64,000 nucleotides of DNA, from positions 62,001-126,000 of the forward strand of contig NZ_UYZY01000005.1 of assembly GCF_900626075.1 (NCBI RefSeq), read 5' to 3'. Shown here piece by piece: positions 16,502 to 25,604 of the stretch. The stretch's first letter is position 1, and every line of letters begins with the position of its first letter. The position numbers were made by a program, and so were the translations under genes. Origin of the DNA: Clostridium transplantifaecale (lineage in GTDB: Bacteria > Bacillota > Clostridia > Lachnospirales > Lachnospiraceae). Below the pieces are notes generated by a model. That model did no database searches and was not told where the DNA came from. It saw only the letters and a list, made by a program, of their open reading frames with translations.

Positions 16502-17326
16502 ATGAAAATTTCATGTGTTAAAGCGGTATTTTACAGCGCCACAGGAAATACGGAGGGTGTGGTAACTGCCATTGCGGAAAAAATTGCCGGAAAACTTGGA
16601 GTTCCCATGGAAACGTACGACTTTACATTACCGGGCAGCAGAACGGAGGAGCAGACCTATTCACCGACAGACCTTGTCGTGTTCGGAACACCGGTCTATG
16701 CAGGAAGAGTTCCGAACAAGATGCTTCCAATCGTACAGAATAACTTTAAGGGTGAGGGGGCGCTGGCCGTTCCTGTCGTTACCTTTGGAAACAGAAATTT
16801 TGACAACGGACTGATCGAGCTGCGCAACGAACTTGAGAATAACGGTTTCCATACGGTTGCCGGAGCAGGATTTGCCGTAAGTCATGTATTTTCAGATAAA
16901 ATCGCCCCAGGCCGTCCTGATGAGAAGGATCAGGAGATTATATCCCGGTTTGCGGAGCAGGTGGCGGACAAAGTAGAGAAGATGGAGTCTGTCCCGGAGC
17001 CAATCGCTGTCCGCGGTGACGATCCGGTTGGACCGTACTACACACCGCTTGGAACAGACGGAAAACCGGCTGTATTCCTGAAAGCCAAACCGAAGACAAA
17101 ACCAGAGGCATGTGACGGCTGCGGAATCTGTGTCGATGCCTGTCCCGTGGGTTCCATCAGCAAAGAGGACCCGAAGGAAGTACCGGGAATCTGTATCAAA
17201 TGCCAGGCCTGCGTTAAGAAATGTCCTACAGGCGCCAAATATTTCGACGACCCGGCATTCCTTTCCCATGTGGCAATGCTGGAGCAGAACTATACACGAA
17301 GAGCAGAAGCAGAGACTTTTGTATAG
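16502..17326 (+). CDS. EFR1-type flavodoxin-ferredoxin protein
   Basis: 274-residue fusion for electron transfer. The N-terminal ~160 residues are a flavodoxin-like domain (FYSATGNTEGVV phosphate loop, then VFGTPVYAGRVPN). The C-terminal ~60 residues carry two 4Fe-4S motifs, CDGCGICVDACPVG and CIKCQACVKKCPTG. Proteins of this layout (EFR1 family) are common in anaerobic Firmicutes; the partner enzyme is not known from this sequence. The start at 16502 follows GGGAGGAAATAAACC; the frame extends to an ATG at 16394 but that has no site. Single-gene unit with its own promoter and terminator. Confidence 0.88.
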   Translation: MKISCVKAVFYSATGNTEGVVTAIAEKIAGKLGVPMETYDFTLPGSRTEEQTYSPTDLVVFGTPVYAGRVPNKMLPIVQNNFKGEGALAVPVVTFGNRNFDNGLIELRNELENNGFHTVAGAGFAVSHVFSDKIAPGRPDEKDQEIISRFAEQVADKVEKMESVPEPIAVRGDDPVGPYYTPLGTDGKPAVFLKAKPKTKPEACDGCGICVDACPVGSISKEDPKEVPGICIKCQACVKKCPTGAKYFDDPAFLSHVAMLEQNYTRRAEAETFV

Positions 17327-17360
17327 TCCGGCAGAATCAGAAACAACAGGAATCTATAAT

Positions 17361-17408
17361 AAAAATCCCGGATGCGCAGGTTATAACGCCTGTGCATCCG
17401 GGATTTTT
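17361..17408. terminator. Bidirectional terminator between convergent genes
   Basis: AAAAATCCCGGATGC pairs with GCATCCGGGATTTTT around a smaller inner stem (GCAGG/CCTGT). A and T runs on the two sides let it work for both the EFR1 gene and the exporter gene. Confidence 0.9.
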
Positions 17409-17450
17409 ATCTCTAAGTTAAATTCTCACTTCATTAAAGAAAATTTTACA

Positions 17451-18383
17451 TTAAGAAACTCTCTCTTTCCCTCTTTTCTGCGTCAGCAGAAGAACGGTGG
17501 TGATAATAGCCGCCAGACCCAGAAAATCCATAAAGGTAAAGGCGGTTCCCAGCCACAGCGCGGATATGACCGTCGCGGAGACGGGCTCAATGCAGGCGAG
17601 CATACTGGCTTTGACGGAGCCGATATCGCTTACGCCCTGAAGGTACAGAGTGAAGGAAAGTGCAGTTCCTATCAGCACAATAGCCGCCAGTCCGAGGATT
17701 GTTCCCAGATCAAAGGTCACATGCACGGTCCAGTACCGCGTGACGAAGAACAGGAAAATGCCTCCTATCAGCATGCCGTACCCGGTGACAATGGTGCTTC
17801 CCCACCGTCCGATTATCTTTTCGGGCAGCATCGTATAACTCATCAGAGCCACCGCTGAGAGAAGACCCCAGGCCAGTCCCAGGTTTGAAATCACCAGGGA
17901 ATGGATATTTCCGTGGGTTGCCAGGAGAAACGTTCCGGCCACAGCCAGGATAATAGCAAAGACTTCCCTGCCGCTGGGCAGCTTCTTTGCGATAAAACAT
18001 GATACAATCATAATCAGCACAGGCCCTAAATACTGAAGAACCGTGGCGGTTCCTGCATTGGAGTGGGAGATAGCCGTCATATAACTGTACTGGCAGAACA
18101 TCAGTCCGAAAATAGAGAAAATAAAAAGCTGTCTCCTGTCCTTTTTATCCTTCATAATCAGCACCATTTCCCTGCGCTGTCTCACAAAACCCAGCACCAG
18201 AAGGATGACGCCCGCACACAGCATCCGCGTAACCGTGACCCAGGCGGAGTCCAGATTTTTATATGTAAAAAGATACTGGCCGCAGGTGCCGGAAAACCCC
18301 CACATCGTACCGCCGGCCAGGGTGAAGAAAACTCCCCGCGCTGTCTTTGATTTATTGATATCATTCGTTGTTTCTGTATTCAC
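17451..18383 (-). CDS. EamA/DMT-family transporter
   Basis: 310-residue inner-membrane protein with about ten hydrophobic segments arranged as two EamA repeats. The first repeat begins with FFTLAGGTMWGFSGTCGQYLF and the second with LGLAWGLLSAVALMSYTMLP; the conserved VLQYLGPVLIMIV and LACIEPVSATVISALWLG blocks are typical. The family exports metabolites or amino acids; the substrate cannot be read from the sequence. It is a single gene convergent with the EFR1 gene. Palindromic repeat copy A lies about 115 bases upstream of its start. Confidence 0.88.
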   Translation of the reverse strand: MNTETTNDINKSKTARGVFFTLAGGTMWGFSGTCGQYLFTYKNLDSAWVTVTRMLCAGVILLVLGFVRQRREMVLIMKDKKDRRQLFIFSIFGLMFCQYSYMTAISHSNAGTATVLQYLGPVLIMIVSCFIAKKLPSGREVFAIILAVAGTFLLATHGNIHSLVISNLGLAWGLLSAVALMSYTMLPEKIIGRWGSTIVTGYGMLIGGIFLFFVTRYWTVHVTFDLGTILGLAAIVLIGTALSFTLYLQGVSDIGSVKASMLACIEPVSATVISALWLGTAFTFMDFLGLAAIITTVLLLTQKRGKERVS

Positions 18384-18498
18384 TTTCGTTACCTCTTTCT
18401 ATTTCTGTCCAAACATAACCAGAATAACAATAAATTTGTGGAAATACAAGCAGAAAAAGAAAAAAATGGGAAAAAGCGGGTACACTGTTAAAAAGGGA

Positions 18499-18834
18499 TT
18501 TTAATTGGGATGCGAGGACGCCTCTGTAAGATGGCGGACGGGGTGGTGGGAGGGTGTGTATGAGTCTTCAGTCCCGGGCCATAACCTGCCTGTGGGGGAG
18601 GAGGGAGAAAAAGATTCCGGAGGGAACCTGGGAGTTCATCGGCACTTACCGAGGTCTTTTCGAGGTTAGTGACCGTTATGTACTCCAACGAGCGCAAGCG
18701 TTTCCCGCAGGAACTTTTTCTGCCCGGATTCCCCACCCGCGACAACCCACAATACCGGGACTGAAGACTCACACCCCCCTCCCACCATCCCGCCCCCCGA
18801 CCGTCCCGGCGGCGTTCTCATTCCCCAACTAAAT
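18499..18834. repeat. Large palindromic repeat, copy A
   Basis: An imperfect inverted repeat of about 336 bases. The arms share GAGTCTTCAGTCCCGG (18562-18577, and as its complement 18755-18770), outer G-rich stretches of the form GGACGGGG...GGTGGGAGGG, and terminal TTTAGTTGGG-like ends. The inner arms are similar but distinct: the left has GAGAAAAAGATTCCGGAGGG and the right, read in reverse, GCAGAAAAAGTTCCTGCGGG. The centre contains TTAGTGACCGTTATGTACTCC. Copies B-E are at 35615, 36200, 55020 and 63255. The copy fills the 689-base gap between the exporter gene and nusB, apart from the nusB promoter. Confidence 0.88.
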
Positions 18835-18851
18835 TAGTTTTTTCCTTCCCC

Positions 18852-18880
18852 TTGTGAAATTTCCTATCTTAAGTTATAAT
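18852..18880 (+). promoter_or_regulatory. Sigma-A promoter of the nusB operon
   Basis: TTGTGA, a 17-base spacer and TATAAT, lying just outside palindromic repeat copy A. The leader of about 185 bases contains a small ACGGT/ACCGT hairpin and a repeated ACCGGATTTT; no known riboswitch is recognised. Confidence 0.7.
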
Positions 18881-19072
18881 GGTAAATTAGAATATTATCC
18901 GATTTTTTACGGTAAAACCGTACACCGCCATCACAGGGACAGCACCGGAAGAGTGACAGCACACCGACCGGATTTTTCAAAGCCATCGGGAAAAGAACCG
19001 GATTTTCCGCTCTTTTCACTGCCCGCGGTGACGGATACAAAGGATAAGTAGATAGAATCAGGAGGACATGAT

Positions 19073-19516
19073 ATGACCAGAAGAGAATTGCGGGAGCATT
19101 GTTTTAAACTGTTGTTCTGCGCTGACTTTTATCCGGCTGACGAGACAAAAGAGCAGGTGGAAGAATATTTTACGGAGCCGATGGAGGAGGTTTCAGCCCC
19201 GGACGGCGAGAGTGAGATTCTTCACAGCCCGGCCCTGGATGTGTTTGACGGCGGATATGTGAAGAATAAGGTGGAGCGTATCATCGAGAAAATTCCTGAT
19301 TTGGACAGCCAGATTAACGAGATTGCCAAAGGATGGACGACAAAGAGGATGGGTAAGGTGGAGCTGACGATACTTCGCCTGGCGCTTTTTGAAATCCAGT
19401 TTGACGAGGACGTGCCCGAGAAGGTAGCTATCAATGAGGCGGTGGAACTGGCGAAGAAATTCGGCGGGGACGATTCGCCGTCGTTTGTAAACGGTATTTT
19501 AGCAAAGCTGGTGTAG
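19073..19516 (+). CDS. nusB: Transcription antitermination factor NusB
   Basis: 147-residue all-helical RNA-binding protein that acts with NusE (S10) in rRNA antitermination. The start [15 protein letters not shown] is typical, as is the C-terminal run [47 protein letters not shown]. The ATG at 19073 has GGAGG upstream. First gene of a run of housekeeping genes down to recN, with xseA starting three bases after its stop. Confidence 0.95.
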   Translation: MTRRELREHCFKLLFCADFYPADETKEQVEEYFTEPMEEVSAPDGESEILHSPALDVFDGGYVKNKVERIIEKIPDLDSQINEIAKGWTTKRMGKVELTILRLALFEIQFDEDVPEKVAINEAVELAKKFGGDDSPSFVNGILAKLV

Positions 19517-19519
19517 AGA

Positions 19520-20719
19520 ATGGCAAGTGTTTATTCCGTATCGCAGGTCAATGCCTATATTAAGAATATGTTTGCCCAGGACTATGCCCTGAACCGGATT
19601 TCAGTCAAGGGCGAGGTGTCCAACTGCAAATACCATTCATCGGGACATATTTATTTCACGCTGAAGGACGGCCTCGGAGCAATCCAGGCGGTCATGTTTG
19701 CCGGGAAGAGACGCGGGCTTAACTTCAAGATGGAGGAAGGCCAGCAGGTCGTTGTTAAGGGAAGCATTGAAGTGTACGAAAGGGACGGCCGCTATCAGCT
19801 TTACGCCGCGGAGATTACCCTGGATGGGGCGGGAGATTTGTTTAAGCGCTTCGAACGGCTTAGAAATGAGCTGGAAGAGATGGGCATGTTTGCGCCCGAA
19901 TACAAGAGTCCCATTCCGAAGTATGCAATGAAGGTGGGAATCGTGACGGCCAGCACCGGAGCGGCTATCCGGGATATCATGAATATCGCGGCAAGGCGTA
20001 ATCCCTACGTGCAGCTTATCCTCTGCCCGGCCCAGGTCCAGGGAGAAGGCGCGGCTGCCAGTATAGCCAGGGGAATCGAGACACTGGATGCGATGAAGCC
20101 GGACGTGCTGATCGTGGGACGCGGCGGCGGCTCCATCGAAGATCTCTGGGCATTTAATGAAGAGATTGTAGCTCGGGCGATTTTTGCCTGCAAGACGCCG
20201 GTGATCTCTGCCGTGGGCCATGAGACGGATGTTACGATAGCGGATTATGTAGCGGATTTGAGAGCACCCACGCCGTCGGCGGCGGCAGAGCTGGCCGTAT
20301 TTGACTATTCACTCTTTGAAGGACAGCTCAGGGATGCCAGGCAGAAACTGTACCGTGCACTGTCGGGAAGAAAAGACATGGCGGCTTATAAGCTGGAGCA
20401 GTACCGTCTGCGTTTAAGGCTCTATAACCCGGAACGGCAGCTCAACGAGAAACGTCAGAGACTAGCCGATGCCGGAGAGCGGATGGAGCGGCTGCTCATG
20501 CAGAAACTGACGGACCGGAAGCACAGGATGGCGCTTCTTGGCGGCCGTCTTCATGCTCTATCCCCGCTTGAGAAGATCAGTAAAGGATTTGGTTTCCTGA
20601 CCGATGAGAACGGAAAGCGCATCGAATCGGCGTCCTCGGTGAAAGCGGGCGAGCATCTTCTGATACGCGTTTTGGACGGAAAAATTGAAGCAGAAGTGCT
20701 GAAGACAGAGAAGAAATGA
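19520..20719 (+). CDS. xseA: Exodeoxyribonuclease VII large subunit
   Basis: 399 residues. The N-terminal OB fold (about 1-100, VKGEVSNCKYHSSGHIYFTLKD) is followed by the catalytic domain with VGIVTASTGAAIRDI, VLIVGRGGGSIEDLWAFNEE and SAVGHETDVTIADYVADLRAPTPSAAAE, all family hallmarks, and a coiled-coil C-terminal third. With XseB it degrades single-stranded DNA to oligonucleotides in repair and recombination. It follows nusB by three bases and precedes xseB by 16. Confidence 0.96.
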   Translation: MASVYSVSQVNAYIKNMFAQDYALNRISVKGEVSNCKYHSSGHIYFTLKDGLGAIQAVMFAGKRRGLNFKMEEGQQVVVKGSIEVYERDGRYQLYAAEITLDGAGDLFKRFERLRNELEEMGMFAPEYKSPIPKYAMKVGIVTASTGAAIRDIMNIAARRNPYVQLILCPAQVQGEGAAASIARGIETLDAMKPDVLIVGRGGGSIEDLWAFNEEIVARAIFACKTPVISAVGHETDVTIADYVADLRAPTPSAAAELAVFDYSLFEGQLRDARQKLYRALSGRKDMAAYKLEQYRLRLRLYNPERQLNEKRQRLADAGERMERLLMQKLTDRKHRMALLGGRLHALSPLEKISKGFGFLTDENGKRIESASSVKAGEHLLIRVLDGKIEAEVLKTEKK

Positions 20720-20735
20720 GATGTGGTGAAACAAT

Positions 20736-20978
20736 ATGGAGATAAACGAAAATAAGAAAGAGGCTGCAGCAAAAGAAGACATCTCTATCGAAGAGATCTT
20801 TTCCGAGCTGGACGGGATTATCAGGAATCTGGAGGACGGGGAGGTTTCCCTGGAGGATTCTTTTAAATACTATGAGGCCGGCATGAAGCTGGTGCAGACC
20901 TGCAGCGGCAAGATAGACAAAGTGGAGAAGCAGATTCTGGTGCTTAACGGCAATAATTCGGAGGATGTGAGACAGTGA
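20736..20978 (+). CDS. xseB: Exodeoxyribonuclease VII small subunit
   Basis: 80 residues, the usual size. The helical core reads SIEEIFSELDGIIRNLEDGEVSLEDSFKYYEAGMKLVQTCSGKIDKVEKQI, which fits the helical hairpin that binds the coiled coil of XseA. Its stop overlaps the start of ispA (TGATG), a coupled junction seen in many Firmicutes. Confidence 0.95.
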   Translation: MEINENKKEAAAKEDISIEEIFSELDGIIRNLEDGEVSLEDSFKYYEAGMKLVQTCSGKIDKVEKQILVLNGNNSEDVRQ

Positions 20979-21859
20979 TGAACGAGCAGCTTTTACAATA
21001 TACGGATGAAGTGGAAAAGGTGGTTTATTCCTATCTGCCTGCAGAGGAGGGACACCAGAAGACGATTTTCGAGGCGATGAACTACAGCGTCAAGGCCGGA
21101 GGAAAGCGTCTGCGTCCGCTTTTAATGAGGGAGGTTTACCGCCTTTTCGGCGGCCAGGGCAGTGAGATTGAGCCGTTTATGGCGGCAATCGAGATGATAC
21201 ACACGTCGTCCCTGATTCATGACGATCTTCCCTGCATGGATAACGATGAGTACCGAAGGGGCAAGAAGACCACCTGGGTGGTTTACGGATATGATATGGC
21301 GGTCCTGGCAGGGGATGCCCTGCTGATTTATGCGATCGAGACGGCGGCCAAAGCGTTTGCTATGACGCCGAACGCCGATCGGGTGGGCAAATGCATCAGG
21401 ATTCTGGCGGAGAAGACGGGAATCTACGGCATGATCGGCGGCCAGACGGTGGACGTTGAACTGACGGACAAGCTGATCCCGAAGGACAAGCTGGACTTTA
21501 TTTACCGCCTGAAGACGGGCGCTCTCTTGGAGGCGGCTATGGTTATCGGCGCGGTGATGGGCGGCGCATCGGATGAAGAATGTGAGACGGTGGAGCGGAT
21601 GGCGGCAGCCATCGGCCTGGCGTTCCAGATTCAGGACGATATTCTGGATGTCACCAGCAGCCAGGAGATACTTGGAAAACCTGTCTTAAGTGACGAGAAG
21701 AATAACAAGACAACTTATGTGAGCCTGGAGGGCATTGAGAAGGCCAGACGCGATGTTGAAAAACTTTCGGAGACGGCAGTCGATATCCTCTATTCCCTCC
21801 CCGGAAGGAATGATTTTCTGGAGGACCTGATTAAAGTACTGGTGAGCAGAGAAAAATAA
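20978..21859 (+). CDS. ispA: Geranyl/farnesyl diphosphate synthase
   Basis: 293-residue prenyl transferase that joins isopentenyl diphosphate units to farnesyl diphosphate, feeding undecaprenyl carrier and other isoprenoids. The first Asp-rich motif is DDLPCMDND and the second DDILD; GGKRLRPLL binds substrate. The ATG at 20978 overlaps the xseB stop; a GTG three bases earlier is possible and better spaced from GGAGGA. It lies before dxs, the usual isoprenoid pairing. Confidence 0.95.
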   Translation: MNEQLLQYTDEVEKVVYSYLPAEEGHQKTIFEAMNYSVKAGGKRLRPLLMREVYRLFGGQGSEIEPFMAAIEMIHTSSLIHDDLPCMDNDEYRRGKKTTWVVYGYDMAVLAGDALLIYAIETAAKAFAMTPNADRVGKCIRILAEKTGIYGMIGGQTVDVELTDKLIPKDKLDFIYRLKTGALLEAAMVIGAVMGGASDEECETVERMAAAIGLAFQIQDDILDVTSSQEILGKPVLSDEKNNKTTYVSLEGIEKARRDVEKLSETAVDILYSLPGRNDFLEDLIKVLVSREK

Positions 21860-21883
21860 GCAACAAATAATAAGGAAGAAACC

Positions 21884-23773
21884 ATGATTTTAGATAAAAT
21901 TAATGGACCCGATGATGTAAAAAAGCTTAATGAGACGGAATTAAGAGAACTGGCGGAGGAAATCCGCACATTTTTAATAGAGAAAATCAGCCATACGGGC
22001 GGCCATCTGGCTTCCAACCTGGGAGTTGTGGAACTTACCATCGCCCTGTATCTGGCTTTTGACCTTCCCAAGGACAAGATTATATGGGATGTGGGACATC
22101 AGTCCTATACCCATAAGATTTTGAGCGGCAGGAAAGACAACTTTGACGGCCTGCGTCAGTACGGAGGCTTAAGCGGTTTCCCTAAACGCAAGGAAAGCCC
22201 TTTTGACGCTTTTGACACGGGACACAGTTCCACCTCCATCTCCGCCGGGCTCGGTATGGCCCAGGGACGTGATGTGCTGGGGGAGGATTATTCGATTATT
22301 TCCGTGATAGGCGACGGCGCCCTGACCGGCGGAATGGCCTATGAGGCGTTAAATAACGCGGCCCGCCTGAAGAAGAACTTTATCATTGTACTGAACGACA
22401 ACAAGATGTCCATCTCCGAGAATGTGGGAGGAATGTCCAGGTATTTAAGCAACCTCCGGGCAGACGAGGGTTATAACATGCTGAAAAAGAATGTGGCAGG
22501 CACGCTCGCCAAAGTTCCGATGATCGGCAATGATCTGGTGGACACGCTGCTGCGGACCAAGAACAGCATCAAGCAGTTCCTGGTACCGGGCATGTGGTTT
22601 GAAAATATGGGAATTACCTATCTGGGACCGGTCGACGGCCATGATGTGAAAGGGCTGGCAAAGATTTTCAGGGAGGCAAAGAAAATCAACCACGCCGTCC
22701 TGATCCATGTGATGACCAGAAAAGGAAAAGGCTATACCCCGGCTGAGAGAAATCCATCAGCTTTCCACGGCGTGGAACCGTTCGATATTGAGACAGGAAA
22801 ACCGATTGGGAAAAAAATGTATCCGTCCTACACCGATGTGTTTTCCAAGGAAATCTGCAAGATAGCCGAGACGAATGAAAAACTGGTTGCTGTTACCGCA
22901 GCTATGCCGGACGGGACGGGACTGAAGCGTTTTTCCAGGATGTATCCGCAGCGCTTTTTCGATGTTGGGATCGCCGAGGAACACGCGGTGACTTCGGCCG
23001 CCGGAATGGCCGCGGCCGGGTTAAAACCTGTGGTTGTGGTCTATTCCTCCTTCCTTCAGAGAGCTTATGACCAGATTGTCCATGACGTCTGTATCCAGAA
23101 CCTGCCGGTGCTGTTCTGCGTCGATCGGGCGGGCCTTGTGGGAAGTGATGGGGAGACGCACCAGGGAATTTTTGATCTGACATATCTGTCTTCCATTCCC
23201 AATATGAGCGTTATGGCGCCGAAAAACCTCTGGGAGCTTCGCGAGATGCTTCATTTTGCAGTGGATTACGACGGCCCGATGGCCATCCGCTATCCGAGAG
23301 GCCAGGCATACAGAGGACTCAAGGAATTCCTGGCTCCGGTAGAATATAAGAAGAGTGAAATCCTCTTTGAGGAAGACTCCATCGCCCTTCTGGCCGTGGG
23401 CAGCATGGTCAGCACGGCGGAGCATATACGGAACAAATTAAAAGAGATGGGACATTCCTGCACCTTAGTGAACGGCCGTTTTATCAAGCCGGCAGACACG
23501 GATGTGGTGGACCATCTTGCGAAAAACCACAGATGCATCATCACACTGGAAGAGAATGTGCTGCGAGGCGGATACGGGGAGCGTATCACCGACTATGTGC
23601 AGAAGCATTATCCTGCCATCAAGGTGGTCAATATCGCGCTGCCGGATGCCTATGTGGAGCACGGTAATGTCTCCAAGTTAAGAAGCGATCTGGGAATCGA
23701 CAGCGATTCCATACTGGAGAAACTGAAAAAAGAACTGAAGAGCGAATTTCCTGATTCGGAGGAAAACAGATGA
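21884..23773 (+). CDS. dxs: 1-deoxy-D-xylulose-5-phosphate synthase
   Basis: 629-residue thiamine diphosphate enzyme that condenses pyruvate and glyceraldehyde 3-phosphate, the first step of the MEP isoprenoid pathway. Seen motifs are GHQSYTHKILSGR, the cofactor-binding GDGALTGGMAYEALNNA, DVGIAEEHAVTSAAGMA with its catalytic Glu, and the transketolase C-terminal part (CTLVNGRFIKPAD). Length is normal. Its stop overlaps the start of tlyA by four bases. Confidence 0.96.
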   Translation: MILDKINGPDDVKKLNETELRELAEEIRTFLIEKISHTGGHLASNLGVVELTIALYLAFDLPKDKIIWDVGHQSYTHKILSGRKDNFDGLRQYGGLSGFPKRKESPFDAFDTGHSSTSISAGLGMAQGRDVLGEDYSIISVIGDGALTGGMAYEALNNAARLKKNFIIVLNDNKMSISENVGGMSRYLSNLRADEGYNMLKKNVAGTLAKVPMIGNDLVDTLLRTKNSIKQFLVPGMWFENMGITYLGPVDGHDVKGLAKIFREAKKINHAVLIHVMTRKGKGYTPAERNPSAFHGVEPFDIETGKPIGKKMYPSYTDVFSKEICKIAETNEKLVAVTAAMPDGTGLKRFSRMYPQRFFDVGIAEEHAVTSAAGMAAAGLKPVVVVYSSFLQRAYDQIVHDVCIQNLPVLFCVDRAGLVGSDGETHQGIFDLTYLSSIPNMSVMAPKNLWELREMLHFAVDYDGPMAIRYPRGQAYRGLKEFLAPVEYKKSEILFEEDSIALLAVGSMVSTAEHIRNKLKEMGHSCTLVNGRFIKPADTDVVDHLAKNHRCIITLEENVLRGGYGERITDYVQKHYPAIKVVNIALPDAYVEHGNVSKLRSDLGIDSDSILEKLKKELKSEFPDSEENR

Positions 23774-24585
23774 AAGAACGTTTAGATGTACTTCTGGTAA
23801 AAAAAGGCCTGGCCGAGTCTAGGGAGAAGGCAAAGGCAATCATCATGTCCGGGATTGTCTATGTGGATGACCAGAAGGAAGACAAGGCGGGAACCTCCTT
23901 TGAGGAGACGGCCAAAATAGAAGTAAGAGGTTCCACGCTCAAATATGTGAGCCGCGGAGGCCTGAAGCTTGAAAAGGCCATGACCCACTTCGGAGCGACG
24001 CTGGAGGGTAAAGTCTGCATGGATGTGGGGGCGTCCACGGGAGGTTTTACCGACTGTATGCTGCAGAACGGCGCCGTCAAGGTGTATTCGGTGGATGTGG
24101 GCCATGGACAGCTTGCCTGGAAACTGAGAAACGACCCGAGGGTCGTATGCATGGAAAAAACGAATATCCGCTATGTGGTACCGGAGGATATCGGTGATAA
24201 AATAGAGTTTGTATCCGTAGACGTCTCTTTTATTTCCCTGACTAAGGTGTTGGGGCCGGTTAAAAACCTGATGGCGGAGGATGGGCAGATTGTATGCCTG
24301 ATCAAACCCCAGTTTGAGGCCGGCAGGGAGAAAGTGGGAAAGAAGGGCGTTGTCAGGGATAAGAAGACCCATCTTGAAGTAATCAACATGGTAATCAGTT
24401 TTGCCGTGGAGACAGGCTTTGAAGTGCTGAACCTGGAATTCTCCCCTATCAAGGGGCCGGAAGGAAATATTGAGTACCTGCTTCACCTGAAGAATCACGC
24501 GGAGGGGGAACGTTATGAAAATGTGGCGGTAAACCCGGAGCAGATTGTGGAGGAAGCCCACAAACAGCTCGACAAGCAGGCATAA
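23770..24585 (+). CDS. tlyA: TlyA-family rRNA methyltransferase
   Basis: 271 residues. An S4 RNA-binding domain (about 1-60, RLDVLLVKKGLAESREKAKAIIMSG) precedes an FtsJ-type SAM methyltransferase domain with MDVGASTGGFTDCMLQNGA and later IKPQFEAGREKVGKKGVVRD. Family members 2'-O-methylate 16S and/or 23S rRNA. It sits in the usual dxs-tlyA-nadK order. The ATGA overlap with dxs fixes the start. Confidence 0.93.
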   Translation: MKERLDVLLVKKGLAESREKAKAIIMSGIVYVDDQKEDKAGTSFEETAKIEVRGSTLKYVSRGGLKLEKAMTHFGATLEGKVCMDVGASTGGFTDCMLQNGAVKVYSVDVGHGQLAWKLRNDPRVVCMEKTNIRYVVPEDIGDKIEFVSVDVSFISLTKVLGPVKNLMAEDGQIVCLIKPQFEAGREKVGKKGVVRDKKTHLEVINMVISFAVETGFEVLNLEFSPIKGPEGNIEYLLHLKNHAEGERYENVAVNPEQIVEEAHKQLDKQA

Positions 24586-24669
24586 CGGCCTGTAACGCCT
24601 CAAAGAGACAGCCTGGATGGCTGCGGGATATTCAAAACATCGGATGGCATAATGCCGGGAGAACACAGG

Positions 24670-25521
24670 ATGAAACATTTTTATCTGATTGTGAATAAGG
24701 AGAAGGAGAACGCGGAAAAGGGAGCGGAGGTAATCTCGGAGTATTTAAACAGCCATGGCTGTGAGTGTCTCAGATGGGACAGTGAGAATCCGGGATCTTC
24801 GGAGTACCGCTATACTGACAGAAAGCAGGTTCCGCAGGAGACGGAGTGTGTGATCGTGCTGGGCGGCGACGGTACGCTGATACAGGCGGCCAGAGATCTC
24901 GCCGGGCGGGATTTACCGCTGTTCGGCGTCAATATGGGCCATCTCGGTTATCTGACACAGATAAGCAGGGAGGAAGATATCGTCCCTGCGCTGAAAGAGC
25001 TGATGGCGGATCACTACCGGCTGGAAAAGAGGATGATGCTGGAGGGGCGGGTAGTTTCAGAAGGCGCCACGGTGGCGCAGGATATCGCCCTCAACGACAT
25101 TATTCTGAGCAGGACGGGGCTTTACACGCTGAAGTTCGATCTCTACGTCAACGGGGAACTGTTTAACCAGTATTCCGCCGACGGAATGATCGTGGCGACC
25201 CCGACCGGTTCTACGGCTTACAATCTGTCGGCCGGAGGCCCCATTGCGGCGCCGGAGTCCAGCATGATTATCATGACGCCCATCTGTCCCCATACCCTCA
25301 ATTCCAGGAGTATTGTCATTTCCCCGGAGAGCCGGATTATGATGAAAGTGTCCGGCAGGGAGGAAGTGGAGCAGTTTTTGAGCTTTGACGGGGATACGGT
25401 TGTGGAGCTTCGGAAAGGAGATCGGATCGAGGTGGAGCGTTCGGAGATCACCACCACGCTGATCCAGCTGAAGCAGGTTTCATTTCTCGAAAACATCAGA
25501 TGTAAGATGAGGCAGATATAG
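24670..25521 (+). CDS. nadK: NAD kinase
   Basis: 283-residue enzyme that phosphorylates NAD to NADP. Motifs are the catalytic LGGDGTLIQAAR, FGVNMGHLGYLTQ, NDIILSR, and DGMIVATPTGSTAYNLSAGGPI. The start at 24670 is supported by GGGAGAACACAGG; the frame begins at 24652 but the extra six residues precede the family start. It lies between tlyA and argR as in many Clostridia. Confidence 0.95.
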   Translation: MKHFYLIVNKEKENAEKGAEVISEYLNSHGCECLRWDSENPGSSEYRYTDRKQVPQETECVIVLGGDGTLIQAARDLAGRDLPLFGVNMGHLGYLTQISREEDIVPALKELMADHYRLEKRMMLEGRVVSEGATVAQDIALNDIILSRTGLYTLKFDLYVNGELFNQYSADGMIVATPTGSTAYNLSAGGPIAAPESSMIIMTPICPHTLNSRSIVISPESRIMMKVSGREEVEQFLSFDGDTVVELRKGDRIEVERSEITTTLIQLKQVSFLENIRCKMRQI

Positions 25522-25604
25522 GAGCGGCCGCAGGAAGTGCAAAAATTCGGGCGCATCGGGTATAGATGCAGATATACGGAGACAGGAGAGCGGAGGATAG
25601 TATA

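Noticed and set aside
17112..17858. Open frame of 248 codons overlapping the EFR1 gene end and the exporter gene
   Set aside because: It crosses a strong bidirectional terminator and overlaps two well-supported genes; the translated product is polar low-complexity sequence.
18554..18832. Small open frames beginning MSLQSR within the palindromic repeats (also 35667-35915, 63324-63458 and on the minus strand at 18488-18772)
   Set aside because: The MSLQSR start is simply the shared arm sequence ATGAGTCTTCAGTCCCGG read as codons. It appears on both strands, has no ribosome site, and in copy D the paired base changes keep the hairpin but not the peptide.
18854..19051. Short open frame of 65 codons before nusB
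   Set aside because: It starts between the -35 and -10 of the nusB promoter, has no ribosome site, and reads as unstructured leader sequence.
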